NCBI RefSeq assembly: GCF_027596085.1
Contig: NC_072451.1
Location: forward strand, 4,166,042 to 4,230,041
Reading direction: 5' to 3'
DNA: 64,000 bases
Source: Anoplopoma fimbria
Lineage: Eukaryota; Chordata; Actinopteri; Perciformes; Anoplopomatidae
A program made the position numbers and the translations under genes. The notes under the pieces were generated by a model, which was not told where the DNA came from, did not search any database, and worked only from the letters and a program-made list of their open reading frames with translations. This document shows, piece by piece, positions 13,184 through 61,400 of the stretch; positions within the stretch are counted from its first letter, which is position 1, and each line of letters begins with the position of its first letter.

Positions 13184-13954
13184 GTGATCAGAGCTCTGAT
13201 TACATATAAAAGGCCGGTGAGATGAAGCTGTGACTCCACTAGATTCACTAGATAGATGAGGTCTAACATGGTGTTACATGGTGCAGGTTGTGCTGAATAT
13301 CATTATGATGACAAATGTGATTATGTGGGAAAAAAAAGTGTGGGTGGTGATATAGATGGTTTTAATCTCTGATGCTGATAGGAGGGTTTTAAGTTGCTCT
13401 AGTCTCAAGATTAATTCATTCATATTTTATGAGCGTGGGGAATTAATCACCCTGACTGTGAGTCTCCATCAGCGGACGGTGCAGCACATGATGGATATGG
13501 ATATGATTAAAAAATCTGCAAATAAAAACATAGCGTAGGTGGTGATTATGACAAAGCACGGACAATAAACAGTGAAGTAGAGCTTTGATTACGGACCGCT
13601 GTAAATACAAACTCCCTTTACAGCAGCAATGAGAGATGATATAATCTAATTTAATATTTTAAGACATATATGTAATTAAAACTAGTGTCTGAGTGGTGGC
13701 CAGATGATTTATTTGTAGCGTAAATAATTTATGCACTATAAAATCTTTTTTTCTGACTCACTTCAGAACTTTTTACTTCTACATCTCTTAACAAAAGTAA
13801 ATAAACAATTGGAGAAGGGAACATCACCGTCTTGTTGATTTGCTCTCAGCTCATACAAGTTCCAACTTAATCTAATGGGAAGGAATAAATAGCATGACAT
13901 TTTAAGGAAATTCTGTGTTTTGACTTTCAGCTTTCTACATGTCATTTAACACCA

Positions 13955-14175
13955 TTCCGTTAACGTGAAACAGCCGCTGTTAGGTTTAAGCAACAAAACC
14001 ACCCAGTTAGGTTTAGTAAAAACATCATGGTTGGGCTTTAAATAAGTACAGAGTTAAACGTGTTAAGCAATGTAACATAACAATGGAAAACACGTCACAA
14101 ACATCATTAAAGTCACTTTAGAATAACTCAACAACAGTTTGGAACATCGGTCTCCTGGTTGAAAGTCCTGTGTAT
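13955..14175 (+). repeat. Dispersed repeat (GTTAGGTTTAAGCAACAAAACCACC family)
   Basis: TTAGGTTTAAGCAACAAAACC, CAGTTAGGTTTAGTAAAAAC, ATCATGGTTGGGCTTTAAAT, GTCTCCTGGTTGAAAGTCCTG. Related segments occur at 9805-9960, 16740-16890 (reverse), 18660-18860, 23800-23910 (reverse) and 27055-27300 (reverse). Its right end overlaps block B' of the local duplication. Confidence 0.5.
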
Positions 14176-14465
14176 GTTTGAAGCTAACTAGCAGAATTTC
14201 ACGCCTCAAACTTTTAATTTAATTTCCATAAAGTAACGGCCTAACCTTCTCTCTCGTTTTTAGATCCCCTCTCTTGCAGCCTGTTCTTCTCTTCCTCACC
14301 CCTACGTAGAGGCAACAAACCCATCTCGAAGCTTCCCCACATCGCATTCAGCAAAGCGGATGAGAATGCAAATGCAGATGCAAATCAACCGTGTTTTTCT
14401 TTAATCCATCATTAAACGCATCTTGTTGATTGTGTGATCCTTGCTAGGTGTTTAAGTGAGATTAA
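14159..14465 (+). repeat. Block B' of the local duplication
   Basis: About 307 bases, direct repeat of block B, lying 1.43 kb downstream of it. The left flank is the normal right end of a dispersed repeat (GTCTCCTGGTTGAAAG), suggesting B' is the source and B the copy. Confidence 0.9.
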
Positions 14466-14971
14466 AGACACAAGTGTTGCCTGCACAGTTACTCCAATAC
14501 ACTGTTTTACTTTACAAGACAGAGCCATTTAAGTTTTTGATCCAGAATCTGTCTGGTTCGAATGTTTTAAGATATTTGTAAAATCTAATCCAACAAAATC
14601 TGATTTAGGCTGTCTGTGAAGCTTTACACTGAATGATACCAAAGGGACGAGAAGGTGGAAAAAAGATTAAGACGATGATCTCAGCTTCCTCTGGACGGAG
14701 CGTTCAATCACAGAGGTTTTCTTTTCCTCTCCTAAGCTTCAATTTGTCACTCTGTATGTGGAGAGAAGTCCTCACTAATGTCCACATGGCTCCTGACTCT
14801 CAACCAGGGAGTCAGGGTCAAGGTGTAGGTCGCAGTTCCTGGGGATCGGATGCTTCTTATTGTTGCAGCCAAACTGTGATAAATGCTGTTTTCTGGTGTT
14901 ATTTTCTACTTGTTGCTAAAAATGATTCACCGTCTGGTCTGGTGCAGCATTAAACACGCTCTATATTTCCC

Positions 14972-15045
14972 TACAAGTCAAGTCAAATTTATTTGTGCTG
15001 CGTTTAATCAAGGTTGCAGTCTCACAGGGCTTCAAACGACGCCTA
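14972..15045 (-). mobile_element. Fish retroelement 3' tail, reverse copy, decayed
   Basis: Plus-strand AAGTCAAGTCAAATTTATTTG followed by a diverged stretch ending CACAGGGCTTCAAACGACGC is the reverse of the tail type at 8630-8706. Low similarity inside. Confidence 0.4.
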
Positions 15046-18000
15046 CATTATGAAAGAATAATTGAAAACAAGGACAGCTAAAAAAAACAAACTCTGCCCT
15101 GTGGGGAAATTAAACTTCAACCATCAGCTAAGCTTAGGTGTGAACACACAAATAAATAGAGAAAACACATCCTAGGTTAAATAAATCTATCTGGATAATA
15201 CATTATTCATGTTCCTTTTAGTAGACATTTAACTGGCTTTAAATAAAGGCTGGGAAACATTTCTCTCGCCTCGTCGTCGGGAGAATACATTGCCCTTTGA
15301 AATCGTCTGCATTGGCTGGGATGACTCTAATTAATGCAACACTTGACCATAATCTACTTTACTCTGCTGTGGGTTTTACATATAAAATCCCACTGTCACA
15401 ACAGGATAAAAAACATGTTTATGTCAGAGATTTGTGGTCATATTTACAGAGTGTATTTCCTTTGTAGCTCGGCTAAATAAAACTGTTTTCTGAGCGTCTT
15501 ATCAGGCAACAAAACACACAACAGATACGATGCTAATACTGTGTATCAACACCCTGCCAGGCTGCTGTCAAAGCATCTTCATAGCTCTGCCCGTCACCTG
15601 GATTAAAGGTACACTGAAGCTAAATTGAACAATGTAAACCACTGCTGCTGCTCGTATGAGTGTCATTTGTGACTAAAAACCATTCTAATCTCATGATATT
15701 GATGAAATAAAAGACGAAGCTGAAGCAAGTCGAAGACGGAAAAAGAGGGAGAAAGGAAATAGAGACAGTAATTGGAGAGGGAGATGAGATGGAGGCCCCC
15801 GCTGAGCAGACTTACCATCTCTGTGTGTGAGATCACAACAAATAGGAGGCTTCTGTAAATGTCATCCTGGAGGCGTGTGTGTAATGGGGAGGTGTGCCAC
15901 AGGGTAAATGAGAGACTTGAGCTGGAGAAAGCCTCACGATAGAACGACGATAACAGGGCGGCTCAGGTGATACCTGGAAAATGGAGGCTTCCTGCTGGGA
16001 TGATTATAAGTGATTGAAAACAGGAGGCCGTTTTCATAACCAGCTGTAAAAAAAACTTGAGTTAGGCAAGTTGTGCATCGCCTGGAGTCCAAGTCATTTA
16101 GGAGGAACATGAGAAAATTGGCAATCTGGCATCTGGAGTGTCTTTTCTGGATTACATTATATTACGATAGAGCTGAGGGAGCTGATGATTTGAATGAACT
16201 GAGGCTGCAAACGAGAAAGCGGTGCAAGAAAGAGGGTTCTCTAAGCTGATGGGTTTGCTCCATGTAGCGTCAGTCTATTCATCATATTGAAATATTTCTC
16301 TTTTTTTAAAAGGATAGAAGAAGGAACAACATGTTTTGTGTAGCCATGGCTAATACAGACTAGGACTCCAATGTTTTCCTAATCATCCAGTTATTTAAGC
16401 TTTCAGTGAAATAGGTCTGCATCATGAGAAACGCCAAACACACACAGAACAAACAGTCACACCATGAATGAGAGACTCTCCGACAGTTTAAACTTTTCAG
16501 GCTGGTCTCATCCAGCATTCGTAGCTATGACCAAAGGAAATTGGCCAGAATTCTTAGTTATTCCACAAAATGACTTCATTTGTTATCCACGTAATCATGA
16601 ACGAGGAAGTATAAAGACCGCAAAAGCACACATGGAGGTTTGGAGGTGGCTGGGTCCAACAAAGAGCGAACTTTCAAGAAGAAGCCAACGTGGATTTACT
16701 TACTTAAATAATGTAGTAATGGCACTAACATGACTATTTTGACCCCAAAGACGATCTTTCCTGAACCAAAATCAAACCACGTAGTTCATGATCCATTCAT
16801 AAACTTATCCGAGTAGTTTTGTTGCCTAAACTCAGCTGAGTAGTTTCCTGTGAAGACGGAAGATTTGAAAAGACGTGAAATTGACACGTGTTGCTGGCTT
16901 TCATCAGAAAAAGCACAAAATGAGACTTGTTTTGATTTACTGTGTCTTGTTCCTCTTGGTGATGAAAGGCTTTTTGCCTGCGTAGTCGGACAACACTTTG
17001 TGCAAACTAGTTTTAAGTTTTAAGCATATTGAGTCCTATAAACTACATCAGGCAGCCACCAAGGAAACACTTAGTTGGATAAATTCCTTCTTGGTTTTAT
17101 TCCGGCTTTTTGTTGATAATAATACAAGAATCATGAAAGCCCTATCTGTCCATGATAAAGCTGCTGGCTTCACATCTGTCTATCATTATTTAGGTGAATT
17201 TAGGTTTTTTAAACTACAACTGATGAAGATAAGATAGTTTGTTGTGCATGCTTGTTATTTTGTAGCATATCAAATCTTCTGTTTGACATCACCAGATGTG
17301 GTTATTAAGAATTGAATCATGCATGTTAACCAAAACCAGTTCCAACAGTCTCCAACAGACTTTTGTCAGAAATGTCTGAATTCTGAAAGGTGAAACTGAA
17401 TTTTCCGACATGCCAGCCTTAATGATTTTCTGCATGTAGCCGCATTGATGGCTGTCACCTGTCTCTTATTGACTGAATCTTCTAACAGGATGGATGGAAG
17501 ATTCAGGAAAGAGGACCGACAGAGGAAGGTAGAAGAGACAATGAAAAGTAAGAGACGGATAGTTCAAACGCAGCAGAAAGTTGCTGGTTCTGCAGACGAT
17601 ATTTATCAGATTGCTCAACAGTCTCACAGCTTCGGTTTAAGAGCACCTTGACTCTTCCCACCTCTCCTGCTTTAATAGGAGATAACGACGGTCTAATCTC
17701 TAATGGAAAAATAACCGGGAGAAACAGAGCTAATCTGTGACAGAGAAATAACAGCAGCGCAGGACAACATTTTAAAACATGGCTGCCTGCAGACAAAGTG
17801 TACTTTTAAAGGATTATCCTCACACTCGTCAGCTTCTCTCGCTCCAAAACATTTCCAGCTTCTCCTTTTTATCTGCCTCCACACAGAGGAGTTAGTGTTC
17901 ATCCCGATTCGTATCAGTCATCGCGGCCGAGCTACCTCACCGGCTGGCTATCCAATAATTAATAGATTTTCCCAAAAGCATGTTTTTCAGCTTCACCTCT

Positions 18001-18389
18001 GCAGACTCTTATCAGGCAGGTTGGAAAGGTGGGAGAAGCAGGAAGAGGCTGCAGGTCTTCGACACGAGAATCCAGACGACCTCGACTATTAATTACAATC
18101 CGGCTTTAAATCCCTCTGACGAGCAGGTAAACACTTAAATCTGAGAGTAAGGACATGGATCATTTGGAGTTCGTGCCCTGTGGATTAAATCTTCAGCACA
18201 CCTCATGTTTGCTGATGTTTATATTGTAGTGTGGCTCGGTTTGTTTACATTTCCCTAACCAGTAAAACAGCATATTCAGGAGCAAAGCAGGATTTATGAT
18301 GCTGTTATACCGTTGCAAAAAAAAAAAAATACAATGATGATCCTAGTTCGATTACAGCAGGAAATCTTTGTTGTATCTTTGTGGCCATT
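15046..18389. other. Gene-free region
   Basis: No gene recognised. A reverse copy of the GGCAACAAAAC repeat family lies at about 16740-16890 (AGTAGTTTTGTTGCCTAAAC). The rest is unique-looking AT-rich sequence. Confidence 0.55.
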
Positions 18390-18612
18390 GGTTTGGGGAC
18401 TACATTTTGGAAGCCCTGAATACGTTTCTGGGAATCAGCGTCACAGAGAATCTGACATGGTCGTCGAACATAGCCATCCTGATGAAGAAGGCAAAAAAAA
18501 CTTTCTTGAGGAACCCAAAAATTCCCAAATTCTTGTTGACTTTGACAGAGGAGCAATAGAAAGCATCACATTCTCACTCGCAACTCATCAGACGCTTTGT
18601 CAGTGGACCTAA
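18390..18612 (+). pseudogene. Reverse transcriptase 3' fragment of a LINE, frameshifted
   Basis: One frame (18410-18540) reads FLGISVTENLTWSSNIAILM then KKAKKTFLRNPK. A second frame takes over about 18545 with YRGAIES-like FDRGAIESITFSL. In L2/CR1-type non-LTR retrotransposons these are consecutive: YLGV.I...LTWS.N...KKA..RL.FLR, then YRG.IES.L. The change of frame shows decay. No 5' part or recognisable 3' tail is visible, so this is a short dead remnant. Confidence 0.7.
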
Positions 18613-18659
18613 GCTTCAAACTATGACGCGCTAGGTACCCCTCCAGTGTCGGTTTACAA

Positions 18660-18860
18660 ATCTTTCTTGCTTTGTGTCTTTTCAAAACAAACCTACATCT
18701 TCATAAGATTTCGGTTTGGTAACAAAAACACTTAGACGTTACAACATTTTTAGAAAAAGTGTGGTTGAAGCTAACTTGGCCAGCTAGAGAGAAAACTATG
18801 TACGTGACACGAACAGCGGTCTCTTGGATGAAAGTCCTGTGTTTGTTTGACCAATCTAAC
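18660..18860 (+). repeat. Dispersed repeat, same family as 13955-14175
   Basis: Ends ACAGCGGTCTCTTGGATGAAAGTCCTG-like, i.e. GTCTCTTGGATGAAAGTCC then TGTGTTTGTTTGACC, the typical right end of this family. The left part is diverged. It follows the broken LINE fragment closely. Confidence 0.4.
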
Positions 18861-21800
18861 CTTGCCTGCAAAGAGCCCTAAAGGATATTAACTATTCAGC
18901 TCACCTACGCTGAGACTTTAAAGACAGAGCTGACAAACAGTAAACTCTATTAGATAACTCAATACTTGCAGATTATTTTCAACAGTAATTTCACTGCAAC
19001 AGGGGAACAGCATTGAGCAATAGGATGTACTGAATACACAGAGGACTGACGGGCTTCTCTGTATATGTGGGGTTTATTTAATAAAACGATGTTAAGAATC
19101 AATTTAGCTTTTTCATTTAGTGCCATTTAGATCCCCGAAGACATCACAATATGAAGATATGATCTCAGAGTCTTATTCAGAAACAAAATGTAAGCTGTTG
19201 CATCATCATAATCCAATCATATCACAGCACCAGTGGCTGTATGCCGAGGTTTAAAACTCTTCACGGGCTCAGTGATTTTATTTCTTAAACTAATCTAATT
19301 TCTCCTTCTCACACACACTCATGACAAAATCAGATTTTAATCCTTAAATTTGATTTAGCATGTTAATATCTAAATGATAACAGAGAGCTAGTGGTTTATG
19401 CTGAGAGGGTTTAAAAACGTGTGACTGAATCTTCTTACCTTACCGAAGGGAATAAAGTGACAGAGGAGCTTAATGTATGTAGTGTCTTCATTTCTATGAA
19501 CACATTGTTAATGAATCAAACCTGTGAACGAACGTTGACGAGTAAACAGCCATCAGTCAGTAGGAATCCTGTTGGGTTCTTTCTTTTTTCCTCCGCTGCT
19601 GCTGAGACACTCGACCTCCTCCTGCAAAATAAACAACCTCATCATCTGCATCATGTGACACATATAGAAAAACCACACTGTAGCAATATACTGTGTTATT
19701 GTACAAATAAAAGTGTTGGAAGTCAAGTGTGTGAATACACAACAAATCTTTTTTTCAGGTGATTATATATAATATTTTTAGTTCATTAGCTTAATAGAAA
19801 AATTCTGGTTAAAAAAGAGGTCTGAATTAATAGAAATCTATCAGAAAATGACTCTACTTCTCACTTGATTTATTACCTCATCAAACATTGTAAACATGAG
19901 TTGATGGTCTCATTGGCTAGTTTAATGTCTTCTTCAATACAGCATGATGTTCACTTAGTAAATTATGGTCCATTTAGAGTTATATAGACACTAAAGCAAG
20001 GTATGCTTGTCATGACGATGACGTCCTATTCTTATTGACAGTTTATGCCATATACTGATAATTAAACCAGGAGACACTCAGCATTTTAAATAAATGCATG
20101 AACAAAGGCAAAAGGAAATGCAAAGTCGTCCTGTCTGACCACACTTAGATGTTGTTTAAAGAGATGCACATATGCTACAACATGACATATCCCTCTCTGA
20201 CACAGTGAACTGTTAGTACAGCATCATTTCTACTCAGAGGCAGCTCTGTAGCTTCCACTGCGGTGTGAATCAAAAAAGGAATACAAAGTAGAGAGCTGCA
20301 CATAATCCCATGAGCTGCAGGAATGCCACCGTGGGTGAGATGTGTTGCTTCAGCACATCAACGGCTTTTCAAACGTTAACCTAGAATGATACATCCCAGT
20401 TTTCCTTGAAGTGTGTCCATGCCCCTGTGGTATTTAGCCTCTAATCAACCACATTAATTGCATATTGAACTGCCAACAGATGAGACAGAATCTGGTATCA
20501 CATTTAAATTCCAGTTGGCGGTAGATTAGTTGATGCTGTTGGAAGTTTTCTTCACTGAGTCTTTTGATATTGCTGATGATGCTGAAGACGTCAGTTATCA
20601 GCTTCACATCTGGTCTCTGATCACAACCACTAAAGATGGAGATTTAAACGAGTCAAACAGGAATCACTGATCTGAGGCGGTTGAATCATGTCGGGCGTCG
20701 TGAGTGTTTAAACAGGCAGAGAGGGCTAAGTGGCTCTTCACAGAGAATCACTTTGATATCCTCTGCTCCTGGATGCTGCACAGCTTTACATATTTACGTC
20801 ATCTGTGGTCTGCAGAATGTGAACGGCCACGAGAAATGTCAGAGCTGCTGACGGATCTGTATCCTCCCACACTATGCGGTATGAAGGAGCAAATATAAAA
20901 AGATGTAAATGTATGTAAATTGTCCTGTTAGTTGAGGGGGGAGTCTTTGCTGTGTGTCAGCTTCATTTAACAAAGAAACAAAAGAGAATCCCACAATAGA
21001 AATATGTGAATTTCTTTTCATTTTGTTGTGGAGACACATGTCGGCTTCCTGTCCTTTAGACATGTAAATGTAAGAACAAATTGGTTCACAAGCACAATTG
21101 GAGTGTATCCTGTTAACATTTTATTCCTCTGGTGAATCCATCTGTAAATCTGTAAAAAAAAAAACTCCAGCTATGAGAAAAAAAGAGTGCCATCGCTTTT
21201 AATTTTCATCAAACAGGATTTTGTTGATAACCAAACAACAGGAATGTGGGTAAAATCTGGATATTTCTATGGCATGACACTCACACTCAACAACATCACT
21301 GTTATTCACCAACACTACAGTTATACTGAACAAACTTCAACCAGTGCCTGGTGTCAGAGAGGATGTACACTATTTCTAAAACAAAAAAAACTCTCTTTAA
21401 AGGATAAGGATAAAGTTATTCTGTTATTCTTTTACCTTGCTTTCAACAAATCTCATGAAAAGACCAAATTGAACAATGTGTTTGTCTGAATCTGAGTTCT
21501 CTAACCTGTGCCTTGGTCTCAAACACATTGGTCACTACTTAACATGTAAATATGACATAAAAAAGGCCACAAAATATTCATTTTTCAGGAGTAAACATGT
21601 TGGGGACTATTTTCAGCAGAGGATTGGTGCACATTTTGTACTCTTGAGAGTATTTACGGCAGCAGCATGGCGCATGTGGGATTGACTCAAAAACAAACTC
21701 CTGCATGTTTATGCTAATGAATGTCACCCAGTGCAACAGTGTGGCAGTGCTTTTTTTGGACAATAATGGAGCTTTATGGCACAGGGGAATACGCTATATA

Positions 21801-24418
21801 TATAAAGCATAGGCCACACAGAGGATACTTCTTAGTAGGGACAATTCATTATTTGTTTTAGTCTTTTCTTTTAATTTATTGACAATAAGGAAATTGCAGC
21901 ATATCACCAGCCTTAATCCCTGGTCTCATCATCATTAAAGTAAAATCAGAAAGGGGGGTGGATTCATTCAACAGGGCAATCTGTGAGAACTTTTACCATC
22001 GAGTTTGACCCATACATTTGCGCCGCTGACCATTAGTAGTAACAGAACGGAGAGCCGGAGGGTCCAAAATGGGAGGAAGCTGTCGTAGCTTAGCTGTTTT
22101 TTTACCCTCCTCTCTCAGAGTATAAAGCGCTTCTTAAAAGAGGAATAGTTTGCAGAGAGTTATGAGAGAGGAGCTGTTTTTACAAATACAGATGGCCATA
22201 TGACAATTTCCCCTTCAGAAACTTTCTTATTTATGATGCACAGTCTGGAGAATAAAATGCACAACACATAGAACGTAGAAAGAAGCTCAGAGGACTATTG
22301 TGTCTGACTAGCTAATGGCTAACACGCTAGCAGCAGGTTCCCAGCAACAAAATATCTTTTAAATGTGAGATTAACCAAAAAAAATGTCTGAATACAGGAA
22401 CAAAACTGTAAAACTGTTTGATATTCATTTAGTTTTTGCCTGAAAATGGTTTGACAAAACAAAATAGTGCCGCTAGTCCGACCATGTATCTGGTTGTCAA
22501 GGTTAACTGTTGAGTTCGCCTGTCTGCAATCAAGTGCTGCTTCTGCTTCGCCAAAGAATGGACTATCGAGGATGCGGCAAAGACAACAACGCGTGGCTTT
22601 AGCTGTTCTGACTCGGGGAACAAAAGGAAAAAAACACAAACAAAGAAGATGAATAATTCACTTTGAAGTTTTAGCAACTTTTGTCATTAAAATCCCATCT
22701 GTGCTTTGGGGTCTCGGTGAGAGTCGGTGGTGTGTGTTTGAGAAAACAGCTGCTGTCGATCCTCTTTCTGCTTTCATCCTCCCTCGATCTGCAGCGGCAC
22801 TCTTTACACATGAGTTGAATTAACACATTGGAGGGGGGGGGGGGGGTTGCTTCATTTTCAAGTGTTAATATCAGTCTCACTCTGATCATCTCTTTGCTTT
22901 CCATCGAGTCACAATCCACCTGTCAGACCGAAGCAGATTAGCATCTTCAAAAACACATTAAGTGTCTCTGCGTGCAGTGCAGGAGGTGACAGACAGCCAC
23001 AGTGTTGTAGAAGCTGTGTTAACGCTGCTGTCAGCGTTAAAAGCTTTACTCTTCAGAGACATTTAGAGAGATGGGAGAGAAAGCTCCCAGCAGGCTGCCT
23101 ACAGCAGGGAGGAGAAAACTTTTAGAATAGAGAGGGAAAACTGACAAGCCTCTTTTTTTGGATGAAAAGCTTTCAAACTATTGGAAACTAGCAGCGTTCA
23201 GTGCTCACAGATGTATTTCTGTTCTCTGCTTTTTTTTTTTTCTTTCATGTTACAATGTAAAGAATACGAGAGAAAAAGAAAGAAAGAAGTATGAGAGAAA
23301 GAAAGGAGTAAAAAGAAAAGTGGAAAATGACTTCCTACTGTGTAAAAAGTCTCCAAGTATCTTGACCAGTAGCTTCCACACTGCAGTTCTCCAAACAGTA
23401 TAAATTTGCTAATGGTGATGATTGGAGTATGTTGACTTTCGAAGACACCACAATTCTGTGGGAGCACACTGGAGGAAAAATGTTTAATTCACGTGCTGAT
23501 GGTCAACAATGTCCTGGTGGATGTTTGCAGGCCGCAAGGACTCTCGCAATGCTTGCACATTTTTCATTTAACAATGCTTTGAGGCTCTGCAGCCTCTAAA
23601 GAGTACATTCTGTTCCTCCCCTGAAGCACTGCACACCACAGAAAGACAGCAAATGAACCACCAAACACCAGCTCATATAGGAATACTCTTCAGGAGCTGA
23701 TGTAGTATAAAAAGCAAGACAGTCCACAAAGGGGGAGTGGGATCGGACTTGGTCAAACAAACACAGGACTTTCATCAAGAATGTTATTGTTAATGTCAGT
23801 TTTTTTGTTATTGAAACTCAACTTTCTGTGAAGACGGAGGTTTATTTTGAAAAGACAGCATGCTTGTAATCGTGTGGAAACTGACACACTTCCCTGACAC
23901 GTCCAGAACTGACGCTAGTGGTGTACGTAGAGCGTCAGAGTTTGAAGTGAAGGGCTGCTGATCAAGCCTCTGTATTTTGACGAGTCAGGAGTCAGAATGT
24001 GTTCATTACTCTCATAGCAACATGCATCAGCTAAACGACTCCAGTGACGTTTTCAAGCACCCTGATTAACGGATAAATAAAGTTGTGTTTGAATACTTTA
24101 AACTATAAAGAAAAAAAAAATCTGTTTCACAAGAGTATTTTCAACCTTTCCATAATGACATAGTGGTATAAGTTTGCTGTAGACTTCACTTCCACATTTA
24201 CATTTTTGAATATTTACAAGGATATCAACACCTTATAAGTCCAGCACTTGTATTAATATATACAATATATACAGTAAGAGAAAAAACTGTGTGTATTGTT
24301 TTTTGCTTTCTGTATTCTGTGGAGCCACGGCCTCCAGCGAAGTCTCTGATTGGCTCTGAGTGCAGCGAAAAGTCCTGAGGCGTGGACGGACTCCTCTGTC
24401 CGTTCATCGGGCCTCCAG
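18861..24418. other. Downstream flank of the CNTNAP gene, including its 3' UTR
   Basis: The part nearest 24418 must contain the 3' UTR of the minus-strand gene, but its end is not clear: the only canonical polyadenylation hexamer seen (23846-23841) lies in a reverse GGCAACAAAAC-family repeat. Farther away no exon or RNA was recognised; a poly-G run occurs at 22831. Confidence 0.5.
22831..22847 (+). repeat. Poly-G run
   Basis: Fourteen or more consecutive G in gene-free sequence; length may be unreliable in an assembly. Confidence 0.85.
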
Positions 24419-60061
<35,643 letters not shown>

Positions 60062-61384
60062 TTAATCTTTCATGTCACAATGTTATGAATCAGCACTCAT
60101 ATGAGAGCTGGTTCTCCTTCCTCTCACAGCACAGACAGTGAAAACGGCTTCAACTGAACTGCATTTGCACACATGGTTCTCATAGATCCTAATTAAAAGA
60201 AACACTTGTCATAAAGCCTGATCACAAAGTTTAATCCGGGCCACTGTGATTTGTGTTGAGCTATAAAACTTCCCCAGTGAGCTGAGAGTTATGCTTTTTT
60301 AATTTGAAGGTGCTATAAAAAATATCAGGGAGGGTATCCATCCAGTAAGAAGTTTGATTTGAGCATTTGCATGGTTCATAGAATCGTCTGGATCCTAGAA
60401 AACCATAAAGGTAGAAGATTATAGGGAGAAGGAATATACTGTATCAATCAATTTATAGTCAATGTATAGAGCATTTCAATGTTGGCTCTACTAGCAGTGA
60501 TTTAATCTCTAAAAGCAGATATCTGAATATGAACGTAGTAGCTGTTGGCAGCGGGGTTTTTTGGTATGGGAATCGTTCAGTATTAACCAATCAGGTAAGA
60601 GCAGGCTTTAGTTGCATGCAGAGCAAAAGAAAGGCACAATGCATTGACCGAAATGTAATCTGGGAATCCATCGTCTATCTATGATGGTGGTTTAGCTTTT
60701 TGATAACTGGCTAGTTATGAAACGATCTGTTTTTCTCTCAACTCCATCCTCGTATCTCAAGTTGCTGACGTACTGTCGACAACAAACGGGTATTTTTTTA
60801 ATCCGGATATTCTCTCAGAACTCCGAAATATTGGCCATTGACACCAGAGGCTAAAACGTCACCTGACCAACAGCCAACTCGTTCTCAGGTTGGTGATGAA
60901 TCTTTAAAGAGGAACTCAAAGTGTGTTCAGCGGTCTTCTTCTGAATCGTCTAAAGTGACGTCACTTGAGTCCGAAATCCTTGGCGCTAAAGACTAAAATC
61001 TTTGGGTGTGAAGTCGAGTTGCATTGTGGGTAATAAAGGTGCCAGGTTTTGACACGGAAGAAAAATTTGTCATTTTGCTTTATGGATATAAAATTGCGGT
61101 GCACTTAATCAAGGTAGCTGGAATAACTTTTTAAGCGTCCACATGAATTTTGCATAACGTTTGCCGTACTGTGGTGATAATGAAAGTATAAATGAGCATT
61201 TCAAAACCACTAAAGTCCCTTCACTGTTACAGATAATGTCTTACCTAATCCTTCCTGCTACATCTTTATAAAGAACAGCGATGATTTGGGGGCACTATGC
61301 TTTTAAACTCCGCTACCTTTCAAAGAAAAAAACTACTTCATTAAACTAAATGAGCCTCTTATGAAATGCAGCTTTCCTTTTCTT

Positions 61385-61400
61385 GGGGGGGGGGGGGGGG
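61385..61400 (+). repeat. Poly-G run
   Basis: About 15 consecutive G after TTTTCTT; length may be unreliable in an assembly. Confidence 0.85.
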
